From contig OU452200.1 of NCBI GenBank assembly GCA_911728435.2, forward strand, positions 35,541,715-35,605,714: 64,000 nucleotides of DNA. Direction: 5' to 3'. Below, in pieces: positions 42,171 through 57,100 of the stretch. Position numbers and translations under genes: made by a program. Position 1 is the stretch's first letter. The number at the start of each line of letters is the position of its first letter. The notes below the pieces were generated by a model, which did no database searches, had not been told where the DNA came from, and saw nothing but the letters and a program-made list of their open reading frames with translations. This DNA is from Apoderus coryli (Eukaryota; Arthropoda; Insecta; Coleoptera; Attelabidae).

Positions 42171-45100
42171 ATGGGGCTATTATGCTATATGACAATAGTC
42201 CTATTATTAATTGCAATAATTTGGAATGTAAGCTCCGTTGGACGATATTGCATTAAGTTTCTTATATTCTACACTGCAAGCGCACTGTCGGCGACATTAC
42301 CAATACCCATAATGTTTCTGAAGCCAAGAGACTCTAAAAACGCTCTGTAAGTATATAGTACCAATTTGTATTGTTGTCATAATTCACGCCCCAAATGGAT
42401 ACAACATTGAAGGTAGCTATCGGCAATAAGAACACTTGTAAGTGTTACAGTCCGTCTATTCAAGCAACCTTTTGGAACTATTCTGGTCCTACTTCAGTCT
42501 TCCTAGATCTTAGATACATTGAGTTATAGTATTTACAAGTATCCATATTGCCGATACCTATTTCGTAGTTTTACAACTAAATGAATTTCAATGCGGCACG
42601 TACCTCGTTTTATAATATGTGAATTATCTTATCGAAACTACCAAGGTAACTTTAAAACTATAATTATTTTAACTATTAGTTTATACTATTAATTTTACTA
42701 TAATTTATATGTCACAACGCTGTTTTCAACTATTAACTCTCATTTGATGATGATTATCTGTTCCTCTTATACGTTGGCTATTTATATGGTTTGTTTCTTT
42801 CTCGAAGACTTCCAGTAAATAGTCGTTTGTTCTACAACATTCTGGCGCGTGTACGTCCATTCCAGGTTCATACGGTAAGCGAGGGACATCCTACCAAATT
42901 AAAACAGCGCTGCCCCAGACGAGGTACAGCCCATTAAATCTGTACAGAGTCGCCTCTGGTTAGATTGAGTCGCGAGTTTTCTAGAACGTTGCCGGACGTA
43001 TTTATTTATCTCTAAGCGTAGGGGACATTTTAATATTCGTCACAATGTGCTATTTAGTATAATTCGTACATTTTATATTTTTTCAAATATTTGTAATTTC
43101 TTTTGTACTATTTTTTTTAATACGACGTACGTTTCGGAATTTTTTTTTGTTTACATTTTGCCTTCTTCAGGTATCTACAATGTAACAAAACACATGAGTT
43201 CTTGATGTACATGCATTCCTGCCTATTTAAAATTAATTAATATTTTAAAAAATAAATAAATACCTATATATTTGTCAAAAAAATTAAATAATTTTGTAGA
43301 CAGGTAAACAAACAAAACATATAAAACATAAGAATAATAATTAATACATACAGGTAGGTACATCGTCAAATAAATAAATAAATCAATTAAGATACTTAAA
43401 GTAAATTAATTAAGTAAATATTCTACAGGTCAATATATATACATATATATACAAAACACACAATACAAACTACTAAGTACTATCCAGTGTGTCAATCGCT
43501 CTAAAATTAATGCACATTAAAAAAGGCACCTACTGTATAAAAAGCTTTTTCCAACAAATACGTCTTTAGAGCTTTACGGAATCGAGGAAGGGATGATAGC
43601 AATTTGCAGATGGTTGTGCATTTTTTTTGCATTGTATATAATCGAGCTTTTGATTAATTCGGAGGATGGGGCTGGCAGATAAAGATCATGTTCGGAGTTT
43701 CTAAGGAGATAGTTATGGAACGGTCTTTCAGGGACATCTGACAGGTGGATTAAGCAGACCGATTCCAATATGAATAAGGAAGGTAGTGTTAGTATTTTAA
43801 ATTTTCTGAAGAAGTCCTGGCAATGGACTCTATAGTGCAATCTCAGAGAGTATCGAATAGGTCTTTTTTGTAATCTAAAAATACGCCCAAATTGCGTTGC
43901 ACAGCATGTACCCCAGAATGAGAGCGCGTATCGAAGATGGGATTCGAAGAGTGAAAAGTAGACTGTTATGGAAGTTGACAAGTTAAGTTCTTTGGAAACA
44001 GATCTTAACGCAAAACAGGCAGAGCTTAATTTTTTTGATAACGCATCAATGTGCAACTTCTACTTCAGGGAGCTGTCAACAACAAGGCCCAGAAACTTCA
44101 CAGAAGAAACGACGTCAATAGTGGAATTATTAAGTTCAAAAGACTGCAGCGCACCTTAATCGACAAACTCAAATAAAAATAAATCTTAGACATATGATAA
44201 CTGCATAGAATCTGTATTGTGTAATATGATTGTGTTTTGTTACATTATAGATAATAATAATAATAAAATAATAAAGGCCTTTATTTTAAGCTCGGCGAAG
44301 GTCAGCATATCTGTTTACTTTACCGAGCATACAAAACCTTACAATAATAATCAAACATCATAAAATACCAAGTAAAATAAAATAAATGAAATAAAGAGAC
44401 TCTCACAATACATAAGTACATAAGCAAACTTGAGTACTTATACAATAAACTGGCATGAAACAATCAAAAGATACACTTGAAAAAATACAATCACTTAGTA
44501 TCAAAGATAATGATCCCTCACATGTTTTTTAAATTTTTGTTCTTTTATCTATAATTTTTCTACCTGAAGTAATTGTGTAATATGATTTTGTTTTGTTACA
44601 TTGTGGATACCTGAAGAAGGCAAAATGTAAACAAAAAAAATTGCCAAAACGTACGTCGTATTAAAAAAAATAATACAAAAGAAATGACAAATATTTGAAA
44701 AAATATAAAATGTACGAATTATAGTAAATAGCATAATATAATTTCTCAACCAAAAGAAAATAAAATAATTTTTGACCAAAAAGGTTCAAGAAAAAAGGTA
44801 AAACAAAAAATAAAGGCTTTTATTATTATTATTATTGCACTTTTACTATCAAATGAATAGTATTTATTAATGTTATTATTGCAACAGAACATTCCTCAAG
44901 GTTTGCACAATTTCCTTGTATTTTTTTTATTAAAATTCATGTCCAAATTATGATACATGAATTACAATTAATTATTGTTACCGAAACATCCAAATATTAC
45001 ATTTACCTTGGTCTTCTTACGTAAAAATAGTATTGTTGTTGTTCTGAATATACAGGGTCGATTTGAAGAAGATAAAAAATTAGGGAAATGTCGCGAAAAT

Positions 45101-48100
45101 TCTAAACAAGTGCAAAGAGTCAAATCAACAATTTTAAAAGTCTATAATTTCAGGATACCTTCAGCAGGGCTCAGACTGTGTGCCAGGATATTTCTAGGGT
45201 TAACATTGCGTGTAGAAGGGCATGAGAATATTGTGCAAAATAGTGGTTGCGTCGTACTTATTAATCATCAGAGTATGTTAGATTTAATAGGTGAGTTTTT
45301 TGGATAGAGGATGTATCGTTGTGTATCTATCTTGGTAGTGCCGAGGTGTATACTTGAAAATGATAGATGGGCTCATTGTTAATTAATCTTTGTAATACAG
45401 TAGCGTCGCGATAATCCGTATCAATAATAACTAGGCCAATCCGGTTTATCAAAACATTATAATGTCCGATTTTAAAATTATTTAGACATGAATAAGATGC
45501 TGTACCTATTTAAAAATATTTCAGTTTGGAATTACCATTAATCCAATCGAGAACTTCACAGCACAGGTAAGACAACTTTCCAAATGCCATGAAGCATTGA
45601 AGAAACTAAATTAGTGTTTTCTGCTATTGGGCGTAACTGTTATGGCAGAAAACTTAAAGGGAATAATTCTTCAGAGTCACCTTTTATGTTATTGTCATTA
45701 TTGGGTTTCAAAATCTTCTTCCATCATTTTTCGAAGGAAGCTCCTGGTACCTTTTTCCCAAGCAGTGTGAAGCAATCATACAGCATGCTTTCCTTCGTTT
45801 CTCGTGAAGGACACAATTGGAGTCCTTAGTGGTCCTCTGTCTATAATTTTTAATTTAATAGTTAAAACCAATCACTTCCCCTCGGTTTGGAAGACTGCTA
45901 AGGTTTGTCCTGTATTCAAGTGTGGCAATAGATCGCAGATAGAGAACTACAGGCCGATCTCTATTCTTTCCAATTTCTTTCTCAAAGGTGTTGGAGGTAA
46001 TTTTATATAATCGAATTTATACAGGTGTTGGAGCACGGATTCGTAACCGCAAGATCGACCGTTACAAACCTGGCCGTTTTCACGCAGTATGTCTCCGAAG
46101 CGTTGGCCTCTCGAGGTCAGGTTGACGTCATATATACCGACTTCAGTAAAGCGTTCGATGATAGGATGATCAATCGGTTCCCAACTAACAATTTAATTTT
46201 TTTAATTGCTGTAAGAACGTTTATAAAATATATTTTATAAAACACCCATTGTTTTATAAACATTTTCACAACGTTCTTACGCGCCTTATAAACACGAAAA
46301 AGGCGCAGATTTATAAAACAAATCGACTCGTTAACGGTTCTATAAATGTTGCTGGTTGCTATTATACAATAGTTTTTAGAACGTTTATAAATATCTAATA
46401 AAAATCAAATAAAACTGTTATAAACATATTTTATAACTCTTTTATAAGAGCCTCAATTGCAACATTTTTGCTATCAACAGCAACAGTTAAAGGATATAAA
46501 CGTTGTTCTAAAATACCTTTTTACACAAAATTGTTTTATAATTATTATGCATTGTTGTTGGTACACATTAATAAAATCTGAACAATCATGGAGGTAAAAA
46601 TAATATAAAACGCTATAATACCCAATAATGAATAATAAAATAAGTCAGATAAAATTCACCCATGAGCAGATTTGGCTGCGAAACAAAATTTACTGTTAAA
46701 TATATTGTATATTATTACTAAAATTTTAATGCGCCTCGTGAATTATGTAAATTAATGAATTTAGATTTTATAAATTATATAAAATATTTTTTTTATTGTC
46801 ACTTATTGTTGAAAATAATCTTTTGGTATATCCTTCATTATGTAATGAGTGATTCTGTATACCTTACTAGCTAAGATAATTTTACAAATTATAAAAAATA
46901 TTAATTTTAAAAGTTTGGTCAACATGGCTAACAATTTAAAGAAACCAAAAATGGCTTCTTCCTTATACGATGCTTATAAAACCAAATTATCTCAACCCAG
47001 ACGAGTATGCTCTTTAGATAGCTATTATAAAATAACTACAGAATTGTTTTATACAGGGGTGTATTCGTTAAAAAACATAAATCTCATTATATTTTAAGGG
47101 TAATATAAAATTAATATTACCTGAAACCCCTTTGATACCATAAGAATGATATGACGATGATATGATTCTTTTATATCTATCATATGGACACTAGCCAAAA
47201 TATAAGTAGATACCTATGTTTTATGTAAACGTGAAGAATTTTTTATAAACCAGTTATGGTGTAAAAAAGTATATATTTCACTAAGCTTGATAATGAATAA
47301 TGAAGCTAATTACAAGTATTTTTCTTGAAGTTTTATGTATTTAGTTATCCTTTGCCGTTATTTAAAATAAATTAATAGTGAAACATACTAAAACAAGCTT
47401 TTATATAAATGCTGTAAAAAATCAAAATTTAATTAAAAGGTGCTGCAAAAAATATATAAGATAAAATGTATACAAATTAATCAAGTCTACTCCTGTCTAC
47501 TTGAAGTATTCGTGCTTGATACTTTGATGTTTGTGTGAGTCGCCGCCGTGTGTCGCATCGTCGCAATATTGGAATAATAATAAAATAGTAAACAGAGTTT
47601 TACAAAACAAACTTTAATATAATATGTTTTATAAAAGCTTTTAATGTGGTCTTATAAAACAAAATGCTTTTATAATTACTCTCTTATTAGCTTTTACGGG
47701 AGTAATTTAAACATAACCTAAATTGAGCTCTTTGTTTATGTTATGTAGGTATGTATGTTATAACTGCCGTTATTAAAACGGTTTGTTGAGTGTCTTTAAG
47801 AGAGTTCGAGGATCTTAATAACGACAATAAAAAAACTATTTTATTATTACGAAACGTACTTTAACAGAATAATTTTATAATTGTTTTTAAAGGAACAAGT
47901 TAATCCAGACTAGTACTTTTACAAAATGCTTTTAAAACCAATTATCATTCGGAACAAATTCGTCCTATAAAAAATATTTTATAAACGTTTATAAAACTGT
48001 TACGATATCATATTTTATAACTATTTTATTATTTTGCTGTAAAAACGTTCTTAAAACAGTTTTTCTCACAGAAAAGTTTAACACAGCAGTTTTATCACCA

Positions 48101-51100
48101 AACGAACCTTTAAAGAACAAAAAAGTTTTTACTAAGCGGCAATAAAATAATTATAAAATATATTAGTTCTTTAAGAATGTCGAATTGCTAGTTGGGTTTT
48201 GGTTAGGAAGCTTCCTGCATTCGGATTAAGCTACTGTGCTATTCTATTCATAAAATCTTACATTTGCGGCAGAGATCAGTTTGTTTCTTATAACGGTTAT
48301 AAATCAAGAAGATATCATGCAACATTAGGAGTACCTCAAGGTTCGAATCTGGGACCACTACTGTTCAATCTCTTTATGATGATCTGAAGATCTACTCCAC
48401 TGTGGACTCTGTTGACGACTGTCATGTTTTGCAAAACAGTCTGAACTTGGTCGGAGATTGGTGTGATGCCAATAATCTTATGCTGAACCCGTTAAAGTGT
48501 AAAGTTGTGTCATATACTAGGAGAACGTTCCCTATTGATTTTGAATACGCGATTCATGACGCTGCATTGTCACGTGTGGAAAGTACCAGGGATCTTGGTG
48601 TTGTGTTCGATTCGCGCTTTAACTTCAGCGAACACATAATGACGATGATAGCTAATGCATCCAAGGCATATGGTTACATCGTTAGACATGGCAGATCTTT
48701 TCGCAATATTAATACGCTAAAAAAAACTGTACTTCGCGTACGTCAGGTCCAAACTTGAATATTGCTCTGTAATCTGGTATCCCTGCTATGGTTGTGACAA
48801 GCAAAACATCGAAGGAGTGCAGCGCAAATTTTTGAAGTATCTTTGCTTTAAATCCGATGGTAGTTATCCTGAGCGTGGTGTGCCATATGGCTATCTAACG
48901 GGCAGATTTGGTGTGCAGTCATTGCAATTGAGGCGGGATCTTGCATGCATAAGCAATGTTTGTAAAGTGTTTAATGGCGTTATTGATTGTCCTGAGCTGC
49001 TTGAAGGATTCCGTCTTACTGTTCCGCGAATAAACTCAAGAAATTACCAATTATTTCATTGTGATAGAGCTCGAACAAATATTATGTTGAGGTCCCCATT
49101 GTCCACTATGTCTCGCACGTTTAATGTGGTGTGCCGGAATTGTGATTTGTTTCATGATACATTGAAACATATTTTGGCGGCCGCAGAACTTGTACTTGGT
49201 TGTGATGATTGAATTTGATTGTTTATATATTTTTTATGTTTATTTCTTTATTTATATCTCTATTAATTTAATTTACTTCTGTTATGTAAAGTTATCAAGT
49301 TATTTATTGTCTTATATATATTTATATTCTTTGTATTGATACTTTTATGTTGTTGCTCTGTAACTGGAAATTTTCTGTTGAGCAATAAAGCATTTATTTA
49401 TTTATTTAAGTTTAAGCTTTTAAGGACTTTACGAAATATTTTTCTTTATTGGTAAAAATTCCGTAAAAATTTTACCATCATCACTAATCAAAAAAGTAGG
49501 GCTGTTTCAGGTGTTTTGATTCCTGATGAACACTCTCCCTTGAGAAAAGAAACAATGATCGAACCACTGCTTAAAATCTGCTGAAGTCTATATCGCTATA
49601 ATCGCTGACTTTGCATTGAGAGTTAATGTTTTGTGTTTGCGTTTAATACGGGCCATTTTCGTTGAAAGAGCCCGCACAGTGACGATTAAAAAAGCATACG
49701 GATTGTTGGGGGATCGGATTATCGCGAGACTACAGTTACGCTTCATGAATAAAGACAATAATTAATAGGTAGGGAGTAGGCATTTGACTAAATGCAATAT
49801 TTGCAGTTTTAGCAATGTTGTGGCCAGTAATGGACAATTGCACAATGATATCCAAAAAAGAAATATTCTATCTCCAACCATTTGGAACTGCTTCTTGGTT
49901 ATGGGGCACAATTTTTATAGACCGTTCTGATGCAAAAGGTGCCCAAAATGCTATTAATAAAACTGGAGAAACTATACGCACTCGTAAGGTAATCAATCAT
50001 ATATTATCAGTCAGTTTGACAGCTTAAATAATCGGCCCGCGACATGATTTTTATTTATGCAAGGTGTATAATCGTTTATATTATCGAAAATATATTATAG
50101 AAGCTTTTCAAATGCGACGTTCTGGGAGGCTTTATTTGAATCGTTTACAAATATTTACGTGCACGAAAAGTTGCATTAATTTGTGCACGCAAAAGATTCA
50201 CTCACTCGCTACGTTGTCAGTTATCTTTGCAGAGATCAACCAATCAAATGTTTGGATTTTATGAATTTTTCGATGACGTATTTATTTGTGATTGGTTTGA
50301 TGTTTTAAGGTTACAATTTTTTAAATTGTTATTAGGTTTTCGTGATTGTTTTTATTAGTAATTTATTTAATACTTCCTAATCTGTGAATGGGTATTGTTA
50401 TTGTTGTGTAAAGCATAAATATATGAAAATGTTATGTATAAATTTAGAGAACAAGGCAAAACAACTACTCCACGGGCTAGTACCACGACTGGCATTGAAT
50501 TACAAGCACAAGTTTTCTAAATAAATACTAAAATGAATATTTTATTTAGCTGTTTCGCATCAAATTAACTGAATATACAAGTACAACAAAAAATCATTGA
50601 AAAATTCTAAGTTCACTTTCTTATTTTCCACATAAATATTTTTTTAACTGTCAATAAAATATCTATACGCATCTAACAAAAATAACATCACATTCTAAAT
50701 AAATGAGTTGCCGAGAGAACAAAAAAAAACACTCTGTAAACGCAAATGGGAAATTTTTTTACAAAAGCTTGATCACTTAAAGTAAAAGCAAACCACGGCC
50801 TTATAACACGGTTTTCATTATATAAAATCTCCTCATTTCAAGACCAGCCAATATATTATTATTAATCAAATTATTAAAATTCATATTTACAAAATAAACA
50901 AACTGAAAAAAAAAACTTTAAAACTAACAAAATGATTAAAAGATCGATATTCAAACATTAAAATTTATTTGATGTGAAATGTCAAAAATAAAATAAACTG
51001 TCGTCCTGTGTCATGCATTGCGTGTGCGAAAGTTGACTTGCGATCCTCAGAAAAATAAATAAAAATAGAAATATCATCTAATTTCAATGTTTGTCTTCAT

Positions 51101-54100
51101 AACATAAAGGTCAATATTTACTTTTTAATGACAGAAGGAGTGCATGTAAACCAGTGGCGTAGTATAATTCTTTTGAAATCGTGGTTGTAGTTTCCAATAA
51201 TAAATACATACCTACGCAGGAACTGTCGCATTTTTTTCAAATATAATTTATTAAATAATAGATATTTGGGATTAAAAGGAAACACTTTCTATATTATGAA
51301 AATATTTATTATTCAATGCAAAGGTATATAATTATGAATTTTTGTTGTAACATTTACTAATTATAAGAAACCATATTTGAAATGAATCGTTTATCTTTCC
51401 TAGACCTGAGAAACTGTTTCTACCGAGTTTAGACAAGATAAAAATTATTATGAAACCAACACAAAAAACTTAGTTTATCTGTCCTAGACCTGTGAAGCTG
51501 AATCTGTTTAATGTGCATATTTTTCTTTTTCAATTTCTGAGACTGATAGGGTTTTAGAGGAACTTGCTGTTAATGTGTCCATGACCTCCACATTATGCTG
51601 GGTCGCGCTGAAAAAAAAAACAACACAAATTTTAATTCATTGTTGCGGTGACCAGTATGTATGTGATAAGAATAGTTTTGCAAATACTTTTCATCCTCAA
51701 CTTCGGACGCAGACAGAAATTCTGAAGAACTGGCTGTTTACATTTATGTCATATTTTTTTCAACCTCAGCTGTAGACGATAATCCAGAGGATAATCTGTT
51801 AAAAAATATTTCCAATAAATTGTAATATTTCTAATCGCACAAAAATATTAACTTACTGAACATAGCGAACAGGAATGGCTGTGTGCGATATGCATGTTTG
51901 TGTTCCAAAAATTGTAATGTCTCTTTGGTTGAAATGTTGTGAGCAAACAAAAGAACTTTAAGTGACCCTTTCAAAACTTACACCAAGAGAAGTACACCAC
52001 TCTCTTCTAACGGCTTGATCACTGGGAAACCTACAAGAATTATTGTACTATACTATAAATAAAACATGAATAAGTGCTATGAATAGAATATATAGGATCA
52101 TAATGCCCTCTTGCACCACATCCCATATCTTCTCTTTTTCGTAAGGTACTTACTTAAAGGTCTGTGCATATCATTATACATGTATGATGATATTATGCTA
52201 CTATTTATTAAGAAATTATGAAATATAAAGCATATTATGAATTTACAATTATTTTTGCTTATTATATTACTGTCTATTTTGCAACTAGGTGTATAGTATA
52301 TTTAAACAACTCATGTTAACTACTATCTCTGCAAAATCCCAAAATCTACCCCATTGTACTTACTTGTAACACGTAACCTTACTCGGAAAATCACTCGACA
52401 TGCAAATTAAGCACTTTTTCTCCCCAGTTTTACACACTACAAGTGCATTAAAGTAGAAGAGTCTCGTAAAATTCACTTAATTCTCGTTATAAAACTGTAC
52501 GTAGCACTACTCGCACTCCACACGTCAACGTGACGTGTAAATATAAACAAATCCCTCCGCGGGGTAGCCACACATTTATATCCGTAGAACTGTATTTTTG
52601 TGAATCATATTATTGATTGATTTCTTGACGTTAAATATTTTGTGAACATGTAATGGAAGCCGAATACAAAAAGAAATATTATAAATATTGTATAGTTCTG
52701 CAATTTAAGAACACTGTGACCAACCCTAATAAAAATTTACACAATTTGTGAAATACGAGTTCTGATTCTATGAATAAAACGAACAATTGGCAACAGTGTT
52801 AGATTTTATTAGTAAAAATGTACCTAAAAGTTATGTAGGCTACAAACATTTTTGTGATTAGTTTCTTGTTATGCCACTTCTATTTTTATTTATTTTTCTG
52901 AGTTGCGATCGGTATACCCCCATGTGCAAAAGTTGCGAGTGGTGCAAATTTATATAGCTCGTAGTGCATATCAAATAAGCCGTACAATAATTTGTAATCG
53001 CAAATGTCGTCATATGCGTACACGCAAAGTTGCACCGACTTCAAATAAAGCCCCCCTGATTGGCTAAAAATGCGGTACGAAAAAAATAATCATAAAAATT
53101 ATTTAAAATAGTTACTTAGGTGTTTACCATATACTTACTTATAATTTAACAAAATTACACGAAAACAAAAACAACTTGAACATAATTTGTGTACTTACTA
53201 CAATTTTAGAGAAAAAATAATAATTTATATCAATTACTATGTCTATTTTTATGAATGTTATATACTTGTATTTACTTTTTTTGTTTATTTCGTGATTGAC
53301 ATTATTAAAAAAAGATTGCTCTTTAGATTATACTATAATTTAAGTAGCTAATTAAGTCAGTTTGAATGTTAAACTATACCGACTGTAATTAGGTTCAATT
53401 TGCTAATTTTTTTCTTATTTAAAGTGTAATGATTTTTTTATATTAATATATTAGGTATTAGAATCTTAAAAAAAACAAAAATGTGGTTTTTAGCTTAATT
53501 TTAGCACCAAACAAATTAGAGCGGTAAGTTTTTGCCCATTATGACAAAACGAAAAAAAAACAAACTAAACTAATGAATTACTAATTAAAAGTAGGTACAT
53601 TCCAATTTCACAAGCCCCAACCAATGCTCAATACTGATCGCAAAGCAGTTGTGAAAATCTGTTAAGAAAAGCAATGCCTGACGTAGCCCAAAAAAAGCGA
53701 GGCAGAACGCTGGATGAGATAACTTAAGCTCAAGTTGACCTCCAAATAAACTCTCAGGTCCTTAACCATGGTCCTGAACTCCAGCGCCGATTGACCCATG
53801 AAGTAATCCGGAAAAAAAATTCTAGAACGATTAAAATTGATACAAAAACACTTCGAGACATTTAAATCCATGCCTTTAATCTCACACAAATGAACCAACT
53901 GAGTGACGTTCTCCTGCAAAAGGTAGCAGTCGGTGACACCTCCGATCGTCCTATAACATTTGAGATCATCAGTAAACAGCTTTAATTCACTATATAAATA
54001 TAGCGTGGCCCTTCTATCGGTTGCTTTTTGAAATATCGATTATTCGGCTTCGACAGCTCGAATGACTTTGACAATGTGTCAAATATTTAGTAAACGATTT

Positions 54101-57100
54101 ACGAAATGGTTAAGTTTACGCTGGAAGAAAAATGGGAAATATTGAAAACTTACTTCCAAAATGGTCTTTAACCGAAACTGCAAGCAAAATGCGCACAAAA
54201 TTCGAAAGAAATAAAGCGCCTTGCACGCAGTTTGTGGATAAGTTTGTGAAGCGTGTGCGTGAAAGTGGCTCGTTAATGAACAAAGCAACGCGTTCCCGTA
54301 CTTGTCCGGTGCGCTCAATCGAAAATATTGCTTCTGTTGCCGAAAGTGTGAGTGACAATCCATCAACATCAACTCCGTTCGTAGGAATTTAACATTTCTC
54401 GCACAATGGACCGAGGAACGCTTGATGGAAGATGAGTATTCTTATCGAAAAATCATCGTTTCGGATGAAGCTCATTTCCACCCCGGTGGTTATGTCGATA
54501 AGCAAAACTGCCGCATTTGGGGCTCAGAAAATCCACACATGGTGAGCGCTATCGCGGCATGTTGGACGATTTTTTCTTTCCCCGAATGGAAGAGGAAGAC
54601 ATCGGCGGCATTTGGTTCCAGCACATTGAGATATAAGGAGCCGCTATAAGCATTATTTTACATTGTACACAAACGGGTGCATTCGGTGGGGCGTAATCGC
54701 ATACCAATATGGCGGATTCTCCAGAGCCGCACTGGCTATTTTTGTTGACGTTTTTGTTTTTTAATTTGCAGCTTGGGTTTATACTTTAATTTGAAATGTT
54801 CAGCAGTGTACAAAACACTTGAAATATAGGTAATTATTGATATTTGATACCAAAAGTAGTTAGTATTTTATAAATTATATATTAATACCCCTTAAACAAA
54901 TTAATTTTATTTAAATGTTGCCGTTTGCTAATCTACTTAATTTTTACTTAAATAATACATCCTGGTATTAACGTATTTAGTCGCCTACATATAAACCCTG
55001 AATACGTTCATGTACAATGTTTACAATATTTAATACATACCTATGAAACCTTATTCCTGATATTTTCTTGTCGATTTCACTTCTACTACTGCAACTACGC
55101 ACAGCCCAGGACACCATTATAGTATATTGTTAAATAACCGTCCAAAAAACAACGAAAAACTTAAGAAAACTTGTAAATTACTCTTAAATAACACTATCAT
55201 CATGAATGCATGTCAAATGACAGAGGTGGCATACCAATATGGCCTACCTGCACCCGCTTTTGATAACGTATAGCGTCTCCACCCTCCTCAATGTTCCAGC
55301 AGGACGGCGCCACGTGCAAAAATTGGGTCGACAGAATGGGCTACTGCAAAGTCAGCCGGGGCAGCCATATGAATGAAGTGGTCTTCCACTATTAAACCGC
55401 AATGTTGGGGCTATTCAAGAAAAAATAAATAATTGAAAACTATCCACCCGTCTTTTTTTTATAGCAATTCTAAAATGCAACTTTTTCGTGGGACATCCTT
55501 TAGAAAGCATTGCTCTATGTCGTTAATGAATAGGTTAAACAATAGTGGCCCAAGTGCGTTCCCTGGGGAACACCGGAAGTAACCTTCACCGGCCGGTTAT
55601 AACATATCAGTTGGACGGGTTGCGACATGGATTTTTTCTTATGAGGTTATTTAAAATCAAAATTGTACGTCAATAGACCAGAAAATCTAGACGATTTGAA
55701 AAATAGAACTAGGTAAAATAAATCCACAAATGACACAAAATGTTCTAAAATAATATTCGTGTGATCCAATTCAACATTGTATATTATACCAAATAATTGT
55801 TAAAATGGTTGACAATATAATTTATCGTTAATTCTACATAACAAATAATTTATTTTCTTACTAGGCACGTGTTCTGATGTTCCCTGAAGGTACCAGAAAC
55901 TCCAAAAGGACACTTTTACCGTTTAAAAAAGGTGCCTTCCATCTGGCCTTAGCATCTGGATGTCCTATTCAACCAGTGGTGGTTGGCAGATATAGTTTTC
56001 TAGGAAACAAACGTTTCGACAGCGGTAGGTTTTTTAATTAAAATACACTGCTCAAAAAAATTAAAGGAACACTTTTGTATAACCCTGTAAATTATTAAGT
56101 GATAGTTATATACAGATGACCATTTAGATTATGAAAGACACATATTTTCTTGTAATAAACCGATTAATAGAACTTTCAACTAATCCTTTATTTGTAAACT
56201 AAGATCAACATTTAAAAAAAAGTGCCAAATAACTAAACGGAATAATATTGAACAAAATAACAAATTAAATTTAGATGTAGACATTTACTTTCATTATATT
56301 CTATTACTATTACCAAAGATTAATCTACACAAATTAATCTTTGCTATTACATTAACATTACATCACACCCTAAAAAAACTACGAGCAGTTTCCATTAAGT
56401 CGTGCAACGAACAATCAAATATGTCGCAATCGTTACAGATCATATTAAAATTATTGCACATCAGAAAAACTGGCACGACTCCCCAGGCATTTATATCAAT
56501 CTCAGCCAGCAACTCAGAGCAATCGATTTTACCATTTAAAAGACCGTACAAAAATTTCAAAGAAGCCAGGATTCTACGGAACTCCAAGCTAATGACGTTA
56601 AATCTATTCCAGAGCATCGAACTATCCACCCCTCTTCCTGAATAAACGCCATCAGATTTAAATATGAGATATTTAAGGAATTTCCTTTGAATTTTTTCAA
56701 TGGCGTACTTATGGACCGCATAAATAGGATACCAGATGATTGAACAATACTCTAGTTTCGAACGAACTTAAGAGAAATACAATGTTTTCAATGCGTTACA
56801 GTACAGTACAGTACAGTACAGTAAGTTAATATGAGGAACGAAAGACAATCTCGAGTCAAACGTAACACCCAAATCGGTAGAAGTTGCACATCTCGCGAGA
56901 ACAGTCTGTCCAAGTCGATACTGAAAATTAAAAGCAGTTTTCCTTCTCGAATAAGACATGCATTTACACTTCTTAGTATTTAGATATAGCTTGTTATTGT
57001 TACACCAACTCTCCATCGCCTCAAGCTCACTCTGAAGACCTATGCAGTCCTCGTACGACACGATAGTGGCGAACAGCTTGACGTCGTCAGCCAAAAACAA

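Larger units (their letters stand above)
43055..44737. repeat. Inverted repeat arms around LINE pieces in AGPAT intron 1
   Basis: Left arm about 43055-43190 and right arm about 44585-44737 are inverted copies (TACGACGTACGTTT against AAACGTACGTCGTA, CTTCTTCAGGTATC against GATACCTGAAGAAG, TACATTTTATATTTTTTCAA against its complement). The right arm shows a CTGAAGA, A, GGCAA/TTGCC stem, AAAACG arrangement similar to the hammerhead-like motif. Between them lie two LINE fragments. Confidence 0.65.
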
